Source: Alphaproteobacteria bacterium (GTDB lineage: Bacteria; Pseudomonadota; Alphaproteobacteria; Micavibrionales; SZUA-601). Taken from it: a stretch of 7,618 nt of DNA. Positions 1 to 5,756 of this stretch are shown in pieces. The stretch spans positions 1-7,618 of the forward strand of contig QKJH01000159.1 of the NCBI GenBank assembly GCA_003250865.1, in the 5' to 3' direction. A program made the translations under genes and the position numbers. The stretch's first letter is position 1. Each line of letters begins with the position of its first letter. The notes below the pieces were generated by a model that was not told where the DNA came from, searched no databases, and saw nothing but the letters and a program-made list of their open reading frames with translations.

Positions 1-323
1 AAATTGTGGTTAAGAAACTCGGGCACGTCTTATACGCGGCAAAAAGCGGTGCGGAGGCTATTGAATTGTGCAAAGAACACCAGTTCGATTTGATATTCAT
101 GGATTGTCAAATGCCCGACATGGATGGCTTCCAAACCACGGCACACATCAAAAAACTGTACGCCGGAATCCAGCACAATGTCCCTATTATTGCACTTACA
201 GCACATGCCCACCGCGCTGACAGAAAAAAATGCCTTCAATCAGGCATGCATGACTACCTAACCAAGCCTGTAATAAAAAACCAGATAATACAAACCATTA
301 ACAAATGGACTTCAAGTAAATAA
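1..323 (+). CDS. C-terminal phospho-receiver domain, probably the tail of a hybrid histidine kinase (5' end outside window)
   Basis: The reading frame is open from the left edge, so the N-terminal part is missing. The visible ~107 residues are a receiver domain lacking only its first beta strand and acidic pair. The phosphoacceptor Asp (codon 102-104) lies in the motif FMDCQMPDMDG, the conserved Thr (198-200) in IIALTA and the conserved Lys (264-266) in LTKP, so the domain looks functional. The MDCQMPDMDG wording and the absence of any DNA-binding domain after the receiver are typical of C-terminal receivers of hybrid sensor kinases, but a stand-alone CheY-like protein cannot be excluded. The gene ends in two tandem TAA stops (321-326). 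The periplasmic binding protein gene starts 94 bp downstream on the same strand, so the two are likely co-transcribed and act in one sensory pathway. Confidence 0.88.
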   Translation, partial: IVVKKLGHVLYAAKSGAEAIELCKEHQFDLIFMDCQMPDMDGFQTTAHIKKLYAGIQHNVPIIALTAHAHRADRKKCLQSGMHDYLTKPVIKNQIIQTINKWTSSK

Positions 324-417
324 TAAGAAATACTTGAAATTGCGCCCAGATAAGGTTAGGCTGAATAGCGCTTTGGGGAAAACGCATCTGAAGTATTTAT
401 TTTCAGGGGGATATGAT

Positions 418-1425
418 TTGAAACGAACACCGTTGCTATACCTTTTTGCCGCCTTCTTTCTAGGGCTCTCGGTAGTTATCATATTAAGCCGAGACGCAGA
501 TGCCGCGGATACCGACATACAAAAAAACACTCCCAAAGTCATCCACATCAGTTCCTATGACAACAGCTATAGCTGGAATTACAATATTGTCAAAGAAATC
601 CATAGCATTATGAATGAACACAACATTGATGTTCAAACCTTTTACCTTGATTCCCATCACCTTTCACCGGAACAGCTGATTAAACGCGGCAAAAAGTTCA
701 GGGACATTATTTTACAAGAGAAACCGGCAGCCATTATTGCAACAGATGATGCCGCTGCCCAATATGTTATTCAACCGTATTTTCTGGACAATAAAATTCC
801 GGTTGTGTTTGCAGGTGTCAACTGGGATGCTTCGGAATATGATTTACCTGCCTCAAACACAACAGGCATGATTGAGATTAATCCCACAATTGAGTTATTC
901 AGCGCCATGAACCGTCTTGTAAAAAAAGATATGGAGACGGTAAGAATTGCTTTTGTGGGCCCGGAAACGTTCACACAGCGGAAGAACATTCATTATGAGA
1001 CCTTGTTAATCGGTAAAGACTATAACCCTTCTTATCTGGTAAGAACCTTTGCCGAATTTAAAGAAGCCTATATCAAGGCACAGCAAGACAGCGATTATGT
1101 TTACCTTGGCAATCTTGCCGGTATTGAAGGCTGGTCGAATAACAGCGCCCGTGAATTTATGTTGAATAACACCTTCAAACCAACTTGCGGCACCATACCA
1201 ACGCTCGCAGCAGAGACATTACTCACATTTGCCAAATTTCCGAACGAACATGCCGACTGGGCAGCCAATACAACCCTGGACATTATCCTCAACGGCAAAG
1301 CGCCTTCTGATATCCCGATTACTAAAAATACGAAAGCGCAAATTATGCTGAATACGCCATTGGCAGACAAATTAAAAGTCGATATTCCGCGAGATATTCT
1401 TGAACTTTCCGTCAGTGTACCGTAA
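418..1425 (+). CDS. Periplasmic substrate-binding protein of the ABC_sub_bind type, likely sensor partner
   Basis: I place the start at TTG 418: an AGGGGG Shine-Dalgarno-like stretch lies 7 bp upstream, and the product (335 aa) then begins with a textbook signal peptide: MKR, a hydrophobic core at residues 5-23 and an ADA cleavage site at 27-29. An upstream in-frame TTG at 334 would bury the signal and lacks a clear ribosome site. The mature protein opens with VIHISSYDNSYSWN, resembling the 'SYhpgykW' start of ABC_sub_bind (PF04392-like) periplasmic proteins. It continues with family-like patterns: a D/DDAAAQYV segment, IPVVFAGVNWD and a NTTGMIE stretch. Such proteins bind small ligands, and in some bacteria their genes or domains accompany histidine kinases. 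No permease or ATPase gene is adjacent, so a sensing role with the membrane protein 36 bp downstream is more likely than transport. The ligand is unknown. Confidence 0.8.
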   Translation: MKRTPLLYLFAAFFLGLSVVIILSRDADAADTDIQKNTPKVIHISSYDNSYSWNYNIVKEIHSIMNEHNIDVQTFYLDSHHLSPEQLIKRGKKFRDIILQEKPAAIIATDDAAAQYVIQPYFLDNKIPVVFAGVNWDASEYDLPASNTTGMIEINPTIELFSAMNRLVKKDMETVRIAFVGPETFTQRKNIHYETLLIGKDYNPSYLVRTFAEFKEAYIKAQQDSDYVYLGNLAGIEGWSNNSAREFMLNNTFKPTCGTIPTLAAETLLTFAKFPNEHADWAANTTLDIILNGKAPSDIPITKNTKAQIMLNTPLADKLKVDIPRDILELSVSVP

Positions 1426-1461
1426 ACATAAAATAGAAGATTTTCTGACAAGGCCAATCAA

Positions 1462-3132
1462 ATGATACGCTTTCAGCTTTTGGTTTTTTCCCTTTTTTCA
1501 TCGCTTATCGCTATTATTGGTGTTGGCGTCCTGTCCTTCGGAACCTCTTCCCAGACCATTTTGGATTTACACCAGCAACAGTTGGAGCAGCTTGCCCTTT
1601 CAACCGACAGAGCAACACAATTGTGGTTACATGATTCCCGCGACAATCTCGAGCTTTGGGCTGAAAGCAGTTTTATTACCCGTTCATTGGACGACACCTA
1701 TATCGGCCGTGCGTCGCGGGAAATTGCCAGTGCACGTCTTGCCGGCATCCTGAAGGAACAGGGAGATTTCAAAGCTATTGCCGTTATTGACAGCAAACAG
1801 CACGTTTTAGCAGCCTCTCCCATGACGGAAAAAGAAAAGAACTTTATGGCTTTCCTGCCGTTATATTTCGACATTTCTCCACCACTGAAAAACAACCAAT
1901 TACAACTCTATCAATGGCAGGAAAACAAGCCCTTCTTTGCCATCATGACCCGTATTCTTGTCGATAAAACACCGCCAGCCGAAACACCCGAGACCAATAG
2001 CGATGAGGACAGCTTTTTTCTGGTTGCTCTGATTGATTTGGATAATCTAGTTGACAACGTATTTCTTCCTGCCCGTGCACAGGACAATGCAACCTTCATC
2101 ACACTGGCCGATACAAAAACCAAAAAGCCCTTGTCCTCGTCAGAAAACATGACAACGCTTTACGAACAGCCTGATAAAAAACTCTACTTCTACCATGCTC
2201 TGCCATATATTGACTGGACTATTGTGGCCTATACCGAAAAAAACGCCATCAATATGCCCGCATTCCGTCTTGCTGAACGGGTAGCCCTTCTGGGTTTTTT
2301 AACCATGTTGACATACATCATTATCAAATATTTCTTTATCCACTATTTCATATTTATTCCGGTTGCGCGCCTTGCCAATACCACACAAGAGATAGCGCGT
2401 AACAAAGACTATTCCATCCGTGCCAAAAATAACGAGCCTAATGAAATCGGCGATTTGGCACGCTCTTTTAACACCATGCTGGATGAAATCGAAAAGCGCG
2501 AATTCGAGCTTAGCCAAGCCAACAGTGAAATCCGGGAAACCACCGACCGCCTGATGATTGCCAATGAACAGGCCGAAAGCAACCGTCATGCCGCAGAACT
2601 GGCCAGTGAGGATAAAACAAAGTTCCTGCAATCCCTGTCCTATCTTTTACGCTCACCGCTTAATAGCATTGTCATGCTCTCGCAAGAGCTGTTTGATGAA
2701 AAAGGGGAATGCTCACCTGAGCTGCACAATACCATTTCCATCATTTACCACAGTGCTGTTGATTTGGAAAAACAGCTGGACGGTATTCTTGAATATTCCG
2801 AAAAGGCTGATAACCCGTCTTCTGGGCATCATTTGACCGAGGCGATTAATGCCATAAGCCCGGCGGTATCCTACACACGCCATCATGTACTTTTAATCGA
2901 CAACAATATGCGGGAGGCTTTCCTGATTTCCAAGTTACTAACGCTTAAACAATGCAGCGTTGCCATAGCACCCGACACTCCAACCGCCGCTGACTCAATG
3001 GCAGATACGCGGCCGGATTTTATCCTGATAGCAAACCACTTTAGCAAAAAACTTAAAACGGAAATCACAGCAACGCTTGAGACATTGACCGCTGAAGACG
3101 ATGATGACATCATCATTGCCTGGCTAGATTGA
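1462..3132 (+). CDS. Degenerate hybrid histidine kinase: membrane sensor without ATPase domain, phospho-His or receiver Asp
   Basis: This 556-residue inner-membrane protein has TM1 (about 4-26), a periplasmic sensor region (27-272), TM2 (274-300), a HAMP domain (about 297-350, ending EIGDLARSFNTMLDEIEKRE), a coiled coil (350-385), a HisKA-like helix pair (383-448) and a receiver-like tail (475-556). The H-box reads SYLLRSPLN where active kinases have SHELRTPLN, so Tyr394 replaces the phosphorylated His. The HisKA-like part ends at EYSEK (444-448) and the receiver fold begins about 27 residues later (VLLIDNN, 476-482), so the ~110-residue HATPase_c domain is absent. In the tail the acidic pair is D480-N481, the phospho-Asp position is Ala524 (DFILIAN), and the protein ends right after a beta4-like strand, lacking the Lys region. 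The frame is otherwise clean. ATG 1462 is preceded by a weak AAGG. It probably works as a non-catalytic receptor subunit, partnering the binding protein and perhaps an upstream kinase; alternatively it is a decaying gene. Confidence 0.8.
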   Translation: MIRFQLLVFSLFSSLIAIIGVGVLSFGTSSQTILDLHQQQLEQLALSTDRATQLWLHDSRDNLELWAESSFITRSLDDTYIGRASREIASARLAGILKEQGDFKAIAVIDSKQHVLAASPMTEKEKNFMAFLPLYFDISPPLKNNQLQLYQWQENKPFFAIMTRILVDKTPPAETPETNSDEDSFFLVALIDLDNLVDNVFLPARAQDNATFITLADTKTKKPLSSSENMTTLYEQPDKKLYFYHALPYIDWTIVAYTEKNAINMPAFRLAERVALLGFLTMLTYIIIKYFFIHYFIFIPVARLANTTQEIARNKDYSIRAKNNEPNEIGDLARSFNTMLDEIEKREFELSQANSEIRETTDRLMIANEQAESNRHAAELASEDKTKFLQSLSYLLRSPLNSIVMLSQELFDEKGECSPELHNTISIIYHSAVDLEKQLDGILEYSEKADNPSSGHHLTEAINAISPAVSYTRHHVLLIDNNMREAFLISKLLTLKQCSVAIAPDTPTAADSMADTRPDFILIANHFSKKLKTEITATLETLTAEDDDDIIIAWLD

Positions 3133-3326
3133 CGAGCGCTCCCCCCCCAGATTTATGTTGCAGTGCCACTTCGTTTTTTCTTGTACGACTCAGACGATTG
3201 GAGCACAATGCGGGCAAGACCAACAACTTTTTGGTTTGCGAAGGGTGTCATCCCGCGCATTCCCTCATACCCCCCTGTTACGATTAACCCAACAGTCGGT
3301 TGTATTATAAAAGAATGTACGGGGAC
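3133..3326. other. Noncoding stretch between the sensor gene and its terminator
   Basis: I see no convincing gene in these ~190 bp. A run of eight C (3141-3148) lies just after the sensor gene's stop. A 46-codon plus-strand frame (ATG 3208 to TAA 3348, with GGAG a few bases upstream) exists, but its product resembles nothing known and its stop falls inside the terminator hairpin, so I do not call it. The stretch could be a 3' untranslated region or the body of a small RNA ending at the 3327-3371 terminator; a weak -10-like TATTAT near 3303 is the only hint of an internal promoter. Confidence 0.4.
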
Positions 3327-3371
3327 AAACGCCACAATTTACCTGTAAGGGTAAAACTGTGGCGTTTTTTT
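3327..3371 (+). terminator. Strong rho-independent terminator closing the sensory cluster
   Basis: A perfect 10-bp stem, AAACGCCACA (3327-3336) with TGTGGCGTTT (3358-3367), encloses a second 6-bp stem, TTTACC (3338-3343) with GGTAAA (3350-3355), with a 6-nt loop. It is followed on the plus strand by seven T (3365-3371). This orientation terminates transcription from the plus-strand sensor genes. The same hairpin read on the minus strand has only a poor U tract (GTTTGTCC), so it may serve the convergent 68-residue gene weakly. Confidence 0.9.
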
Positions 3372-3404
3372 GTGCTTTAGACTCTTTAATTAAATCGAAG
3401 GCAG

Positions 3405-3611
3405 TTATTCCCAATAAAGTCCGGTCTTGTAATCGGGGATAAGCTCTGCCCGATTGCTCTCCAAAAATTTATTGAGGGATTTGTTCTCTTTACGCAGTCT
3501 TTTTAAACGGCTATGCAAATCGTAGATATAGGCTTGCATCGTGCGTTCGCGCTGACTGCTGTGCAGATTGCATACTTTATCCAAAAGTTCGGTAGAATTG
3601 TCTAATGTCAT
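3405..3611 (-). CDS. Small helical protein of unknown function (68 aa)
   Basis: I do not recognise this family. The start is well supported: ATG at 3609-3611 is preceded on the minus strand by AAAAAGGAG with a 9-nt spacer, and a sigma70-like promoter lies about 100 bp upstream. The product is 68 residues, without signal peptide or membrane segment. The middle (about residues 20-55) is charged, with spaced leucines (DLHSRLKRLRKENKSLNKFL), suggesting a long amphipathic helix or short coiled coil that could dimerise. The C-terminus ends in an aromatic patch (GLYWE). A 12-bp palindrome, CTTTTTAAAAAG (3624-3635), overlaps the Shine-Dalgarno sequence. It lies 235 bp downstream of umuC on the same strand, but its own promoter and the palindrome array suggest separate control. 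It converges with the sensory cluster. A small regulator or adaptor is possible, but nothing in the sequence proves it. Confidence 0.72.
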   Translation of the reverse strand: MTLDNSTELLDKVCNLHSSQRERTMQAYIYDLHSRLKRLRKENKSLNKFLESNRAELIPDYKTGLYWE

Positions 3612-3712
3612 GTGATACGTCTCCTTTTTAAAAAGTCCATTAAAAAGACGGCGTTCAAGGCCTTATTACTCTCATGGATATTACAAACGTACACGACACC
3701 TCTTAGTTTCCT

Positions 3713-3741
3713 ATCATAAGTTAAAAAACGCAACCATTCAA
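3713..3741 (-). promoter_or_regulatory. Predicted sigma70-type promoter for the 68-residue protein gene
   Basis: On the minus strand a -35 element TTGAAT (3736-3741) and a -10 element TATGAT (3713-3718, 5 of 6 consensus bases) are separated by exactly 17 bp. Transcription would start near 3706, giving a leader of about 95 nt before ATG 3611. The palindrome array begins 14 bp upstream of the -35 element, a position suited to an activator. Confidence 0.55.
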
Positions 3742-3754
3742 GTCCTTTTTACCA

Positions 3755-3821
3755 CAATATATTGATTACAAAACAATATATTGCAAAATTATAACAACAT
3801 GTTGTGAATGCGCTGCAACAT
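3755..3821. repeat. Array of three (perhaps four) CAAYATRTTG palindromes at ~20-bp spacing; likely operators
   Basis: Two identical perfect palindromes CAATATATTG occur at 3755-3764 and 3774-3783. A third, CAACATGTTG at 3795-3804, extends to the 12-bp ACAACATGTTGT (3794-3805). A fourth, degenerate copy (CAACATAAGG, 8 of 10 matches) begins at 3816. Centre-to-centre distances are 19, 21 and 21 bp, close to two helical turns, so all face one side of the DNA. This is the geometry of a cooperative array of dimeric regulator sites. A minus-strand TATAAT (3788-3793) lies between the second and third sites, so the array could also repress a second promoter starting near 3781. The binding protein is unknown. 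Confidence 0.6.
3788..3793 (-). promoter_or_regulatory. Possible second, upstream -10 element inside the palindrome array
   Basis: A perfect TATAAT lies on the minus strand. The best -35 candidate, TTGCAG, is 19 bp upstream, longer than ideal. The 12-bp palindrome fills the spacer and the second palindrome would cover the start site, as expected for a repressed promoter. A transcript from here would have a leader of about 170 nt before the 68-residue gene, including a tiny frame of seven codons (3714-3737) with AAAAGGA upstream. Confidence 0.35.
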
Positions 3822-3836
3822 AAGGTTTTACCTTAT
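3820..3836. terminator. Short hairpin just after umuC; weak terminator or regulatory palindrome
   Basis: ATAAGGT (3820-3826) and ACCTTAT (3830-3836) form a 7-bp stem with a TTT loop, 10 bp beyond the umuC stop. Read in the umuC direction it is followed by GTTGC, not a U tract, so it is a poor intrinsic terminator for umuC. Read on the plus strand it is followed by four more T (3837-3840), but no plus-strand gene precedes it. It could instead slow umuC transcript decay. Confidence 0.35.
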
Positions 3837-3846
3837 TTTTGTCATA

Positions 3847-5109
3847 TCACACGGTTAAAATTTCATTCCAATGAGTCGTATAGCGCGGTGACCGAAGCGA
3901 ACAGGACATGCGCCAATCCCTCTTCGTTCCGGTGGCGGCATAGACCAGCGAATCATCTCCCATTATGCGATTGACATCATCTACCAGACGGTTGACGGTC
4001 ACCCGTTTTGGAGTGTCTTCCCATTCGGGAAGCAACATATCGCCCTGAGTTTGGCTTTGGGGCATAATGTCGTACAAACAAACCCCGCTTTTTTTGTAAT
4101 GCACCCCCTCCTTGTACATTTCACGCACAGCTTGTTTGGCCTTGGCAATCATGGTCGACGTGTCAAACGTCGCCGGCAACAGGGAAATATAGCGGCTGTC
4201 ATAGCTGGCCTTGCCGATTTGTCCGGCGCGCAGCATCACATACAAACCACCAGCCTTTGCCCCCTGCTTACGCAGGCGCTCGGCCGCACGGGTAACATGC
4301 CACGCCACGCTTTCTTCCAGTTCCTGACGCAAAGTAACAGCTTTGCCGAACGAGCGCGAAGCCACGATGGTTTTGCTCGGCTCGTCCATTTCCTCGAGAG
4401 TCAAACAGGAAATACCGCGCAGTTCATACACAATCCGCTCTCCCACAACCGAAAAACCCCGGCGTATCTGGTGCGGATCACTGTCGCGCAACCCCTTGAC
4501 CGTGAACACGCCGTATTCCTCGCGCAGGCGCTTGCCCATGCGGTGGCCGACACCCCAGATTTCTTCGACTGGCAGATGGGACAATAATTCACTGCTATCC
4601 TGTGGTGACGGCATGATATACACGCCGCTGGAGGTTTTCTTTTTGGCAATATGGTTGGCCAGCTTGGCCAGCGTTTTGGTCGAAGCAACACCGATGGAAA
4701 TAGGAATACCCGTCCATTGCAACACCGCCATGCGCAGCTTATTGCAAAATTCACGAATATTGGTATGGGCGGCAAAGGCCGTCAAATCCAGAAAAGCCTC
4801 GTCAATGGAATAAACCTCCAGCTCGGGGCAGAAATCGGCCAGAATTTTCATGACACGCTTCGACATATCCGAATAAAGATGATAGTTTGAGGACATCACC
4901 TTCACATCATTCTTCTGACACAGGGCGCGCCATTGGAAATACGGTACCCCCATGGGGACATTCATATCCTTGACTTCTTGCGAGCGCGCGACAATACAGC
5001 CGTCGTTATTCGACAAAACCGCCACGGGTTTGTCTTTCAGTGACGGGTCAAATGCCCGTTCACACGATACAAAGAAATTATTACAATCAACCAGAGCATA
5101 AATAGGCAT
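3847..5109 (-). CDS. umuC: DNA polymerase V catalytic subunit UmuC (Y-family translesion polymerase)
   Basis: UmuC, with cleaved UmuD, forms polymerase V, which copies past DNA lesions during the SOS response at the price of mutations. The 420 residues match the family's usual ~422. The catalytic metal-binding acids are present: Asp8 in LVDCNNFFVSCER and Asp103-Glu104 in YSIDEAFLDL. The palm and fingers run to about residue 180. A helix-hairpin-helix thumb motif (IWGVGHRMGKRL, 184-195) and the little-finger domain (about 245-350) follow. A stretch near 355-360 (QGDMLL) sits where UmuC has its beta-clamp-binding motif. The start, ATG 5107-5109, has a strong GAGGAG with an 8-nt spacer. umuD ends 20 bp upstream on the same strand, so they form one operon under the LexA box at 5646-5660. 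No truncation or missing catalytic residue is visible. Confidence 0.97.
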   Translation of the reverse strand: MPIYALVDCNNFFVSCERAFDPSLKDKPVAVLSNNDGCIVARSQEVKDMNVPMGVPYFQWRALCQKNDVKVMSSNYHLYSDMSKRVMKILADFCPELEVYSIDEAFLDLTAFAAHTNIREFCNKLRMAVLQWTGIPISIGVASTKTLAKLANHIAKKKTSSGVYIMPSPQDSSELLSHLPVEEIWGVGHRMGKRLREEYGVFTVKGLRDSDPHQIRRGFSVVGERIVYELRGISCLTLEEMDEPSKTIVASRSFGKAVTLRQELEESVAWHVTRAAERLRKQGAKAGGLYVMLRAGQIGKASYDSRYISLLPATFDTSTMIAKAKQAVREMYKEGVHYKKSGVCLYDIMPQSQTQGDMLLPEWEDTPKRVTVNRLVDDVNRIMGDDSLVYAATGTKRDWRMSCSLRSPRYTTHWNEILTV

Positions 5110-5129
5110 GATTTCTCTCCTCTTCCTGT

Positions 5130-5630
5130 TTAACCTGAAAAAGCCTTGCTTTTGACAGCCACCGTGCGGTGCACGACAAAGGTCACGACACCCCAGATGT
5201 CCAGCTCCTGCCCGTCATGGACAAGAAGCGGTTGAAAGCGGTTATTTTCAGGCATCAGCATGATTTTGTTATCCTTACGAAACAGGCGCTTGACCGTCAT
5301 CTCTCCATCAATGGCGGCAACAACGATATGGCCATGGCGCACTTCGATTGATTTATCCACAACCAGAATATCATCGGGATAAATCCCCGCTCCGACCATC
5401 GAGTACCCCGTCACGCGTACGAAATAGGTTGCACTGGGATTTTTTACGACATAATCGTGCACATTCAGCGGCATATCCTTGGCATCCGGTGTCGGCGCGG
5501 GAAAACCCGCCGGTACCAACGCCTCAATCAACGGTAAGTTCCCGTTCTTTTCGTCCGCGGCATAATTTTGGGCTGACATAATCTGCATAACGTTCGTGAT
5601 AGCTTTCTTTTCCCTGAAGGTACGGGGCAT
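5130..5630 (-). CDS. umuD: UmuD, self-cleaving accessory subunit of DNA polymerase V
   Basis: UmuD is a LexA-like S24 protein that cuts itself when RecA filaments form; the shortened dimer then activates UmuC. With ATG 5628-5630 as start the protein has 166 residues. The cleavage site is Ala41-Gly42 (PAGFPAP), the nucleophile Ser77 (TGYSMVGAGI) and the general base Lys114 (DGEMTVKRL). The Ser-Lys spacing of 37 and cleavage-Ser spacing of 35 equal those of E. coli UmuD (Cys24-Gly25, Ser60, Lys97). The scissile Ala-Gly is of LexA type. The N-terminus is about 17 residues longer than in E. coli. I chose this Met because the frame's earlier start (5708) would include the promoter, LexA box and neighbouring terminator. 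This ATG has only a poorly spaced CGGGG before it, so Met15 (5588) or Met18 (5579) remain possible. umuC follows after 20 bp. Confidence 0.92.
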   Translation of the reverse strand: MPRTFREKKAITNVMQIMSAQNYAADEKNGNLPLIEALVPAGFPAPTPDAKDMPLNVHDYVVKNPSATYFVRVTGYSMVGAGIYPDDILVVDKSIEVRHGHIVVAAIDGEMTVKRLFRKDNKIMLMPENNRFQPLLVHDGQELDIWGVVTFVVHRTVAVKSKAFSG

Positions 5631-5645
5631 CCCCGAGTCTTGTTT

Positions 5646-5660
5646 GTTCTTATTATGTTC
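5646..5660. promoter_or_regulatory. LexA (SOS) box of the alphaproteobacterial direct-repeat type
   Basis: GTTC (5646-5649), seven bases (TTATTAT), GTTC (5657-5660) is an exact GTTC-N7-GTTC, the established LexA operator of Alphaproteobacteria. It overlaps the predicted -10 element and start site of umuD, so LexA binding would block the operon until DNA damage. Confidence 0.9.
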
Positions 5661-5680
5661 TATACCACAAATAAGAACAA
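5652..5680 (-). promoter_or_regulatory. Predicted umuDC promoter
   Basis: On the minus strand, -35 TTGTTC (5675-5680) and -10 CATAAT (5652-5657, 5 of 6 consensus bases) are 17 bp apart, giving a start near 5645 and a very short leader (~15 nt) to ATG 5630. An alternative pair, TTTACT and TATAGA, also with 17 bp, lies 7 bp further upstream. Both are covered by the LexA box or the inverted repeat. Confidence 0.5.
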
Positions 5681-5706
5681 AAAGTAAACAAAATAGATTA
5701 AGATAC

Positions 5707-5736
5707 AAAAAAAGCCCCAGATGATACCGGGGCTTT
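5707..5736 (-). terminator. Rho-independent terminator of the CBS/transporter operon
   Basis: On the minus strand AAAGCCCC (5736-5729) pairs with GGGGCTTT (5718-5711) around a 10-nt loop, and the transcript continues to a run of seven U (5713-5707). It lies 20 bp after the transporter stop and just before the umuDC promoter, so it insulates the SOS operon from read-through. Confidence 0.92.
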
Positions 5737-5756
5737 AATGCTCATTATTTATAGTC

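Larger units (their letters stand above)
5643..5681. repeat. 12-bp perfect inverted repeat spanning the umuDC promoter and LexA box
   Basis: TTTGTTCTTATT (5643-5654) is the exact reverse complement of AATAAGAACAAA (5670-5681), with 15 bp between. The left arm contains the first LexA half-site; the right arm supplies a third GTTC unit (as GAAC, 5675-5678) in opposite orientation and covers the predicted -35 element. It may let a second repressor dimer bind, or be a site for another regulator. Confidence 0.7.

Noticed and set aside
334..417. TTG 334 as an earlier start of the periplasmic binding protein.
   Set aside because: It lacks a ribosome site and would put 28 polar residues before the signal peptide, whereas TTG 418 has AGGGGG at good spacing and gives a normal signal sequence.
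3153..3335. Minus-strand 60-codon frame containing PTVGLIVTGGYEG, reminiscent of the VGLIVTGG motif of old-yellow-enzyme/2,4-dienoyl-CoA reductases.
   Set aside because: Only about eight residues match from memory, the surrounding residues do not fit, and there is no ribosome site. The resemblance is probably chance; a translated search could settle it.
3133..3348. In-frame extension of the sensor gene beyond its TGA (open to 3348), suggesting read-through or a recent nonsense mutation that cut off the receiver's end.
   Set aside because: The ~72 extra residues (RALPPQIYVAVPLRFF...) show no beta5/alpha5 receiver pattern and no LTKP-like motif, and the frame ends inside the terminator hairpin. 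No other frame after the C8 tract restores a receiver either.
3762..3776. FNR/CRP-like half-site TTGAT within the palindrome array.
   Set aside because: The second half (ATCAA at the right spacing) is absent, and the CAAYATRTTG palindromes explain the symmetry better.
4051..4890. Several overlapping plus-strand open frames of 79-178 codons opposite umuC.
   Set aside because: They are antisense shadows of the well-supported umuC coding sequence and their products are low-complexity and unlike known proteins.
5631..5708. Longer umuD frame starting at ATG 5708 (192 residues) with a hydrophobic N-terminus resembling a signal peptide.
   Set aside because: This stretch contains the LexA box, the predicted promoter and the edge of the neighbouring terminator, and UmuD is cytoplasmic. 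The apparent hydrophobicity comes from translating AT-rich promoter DNA.
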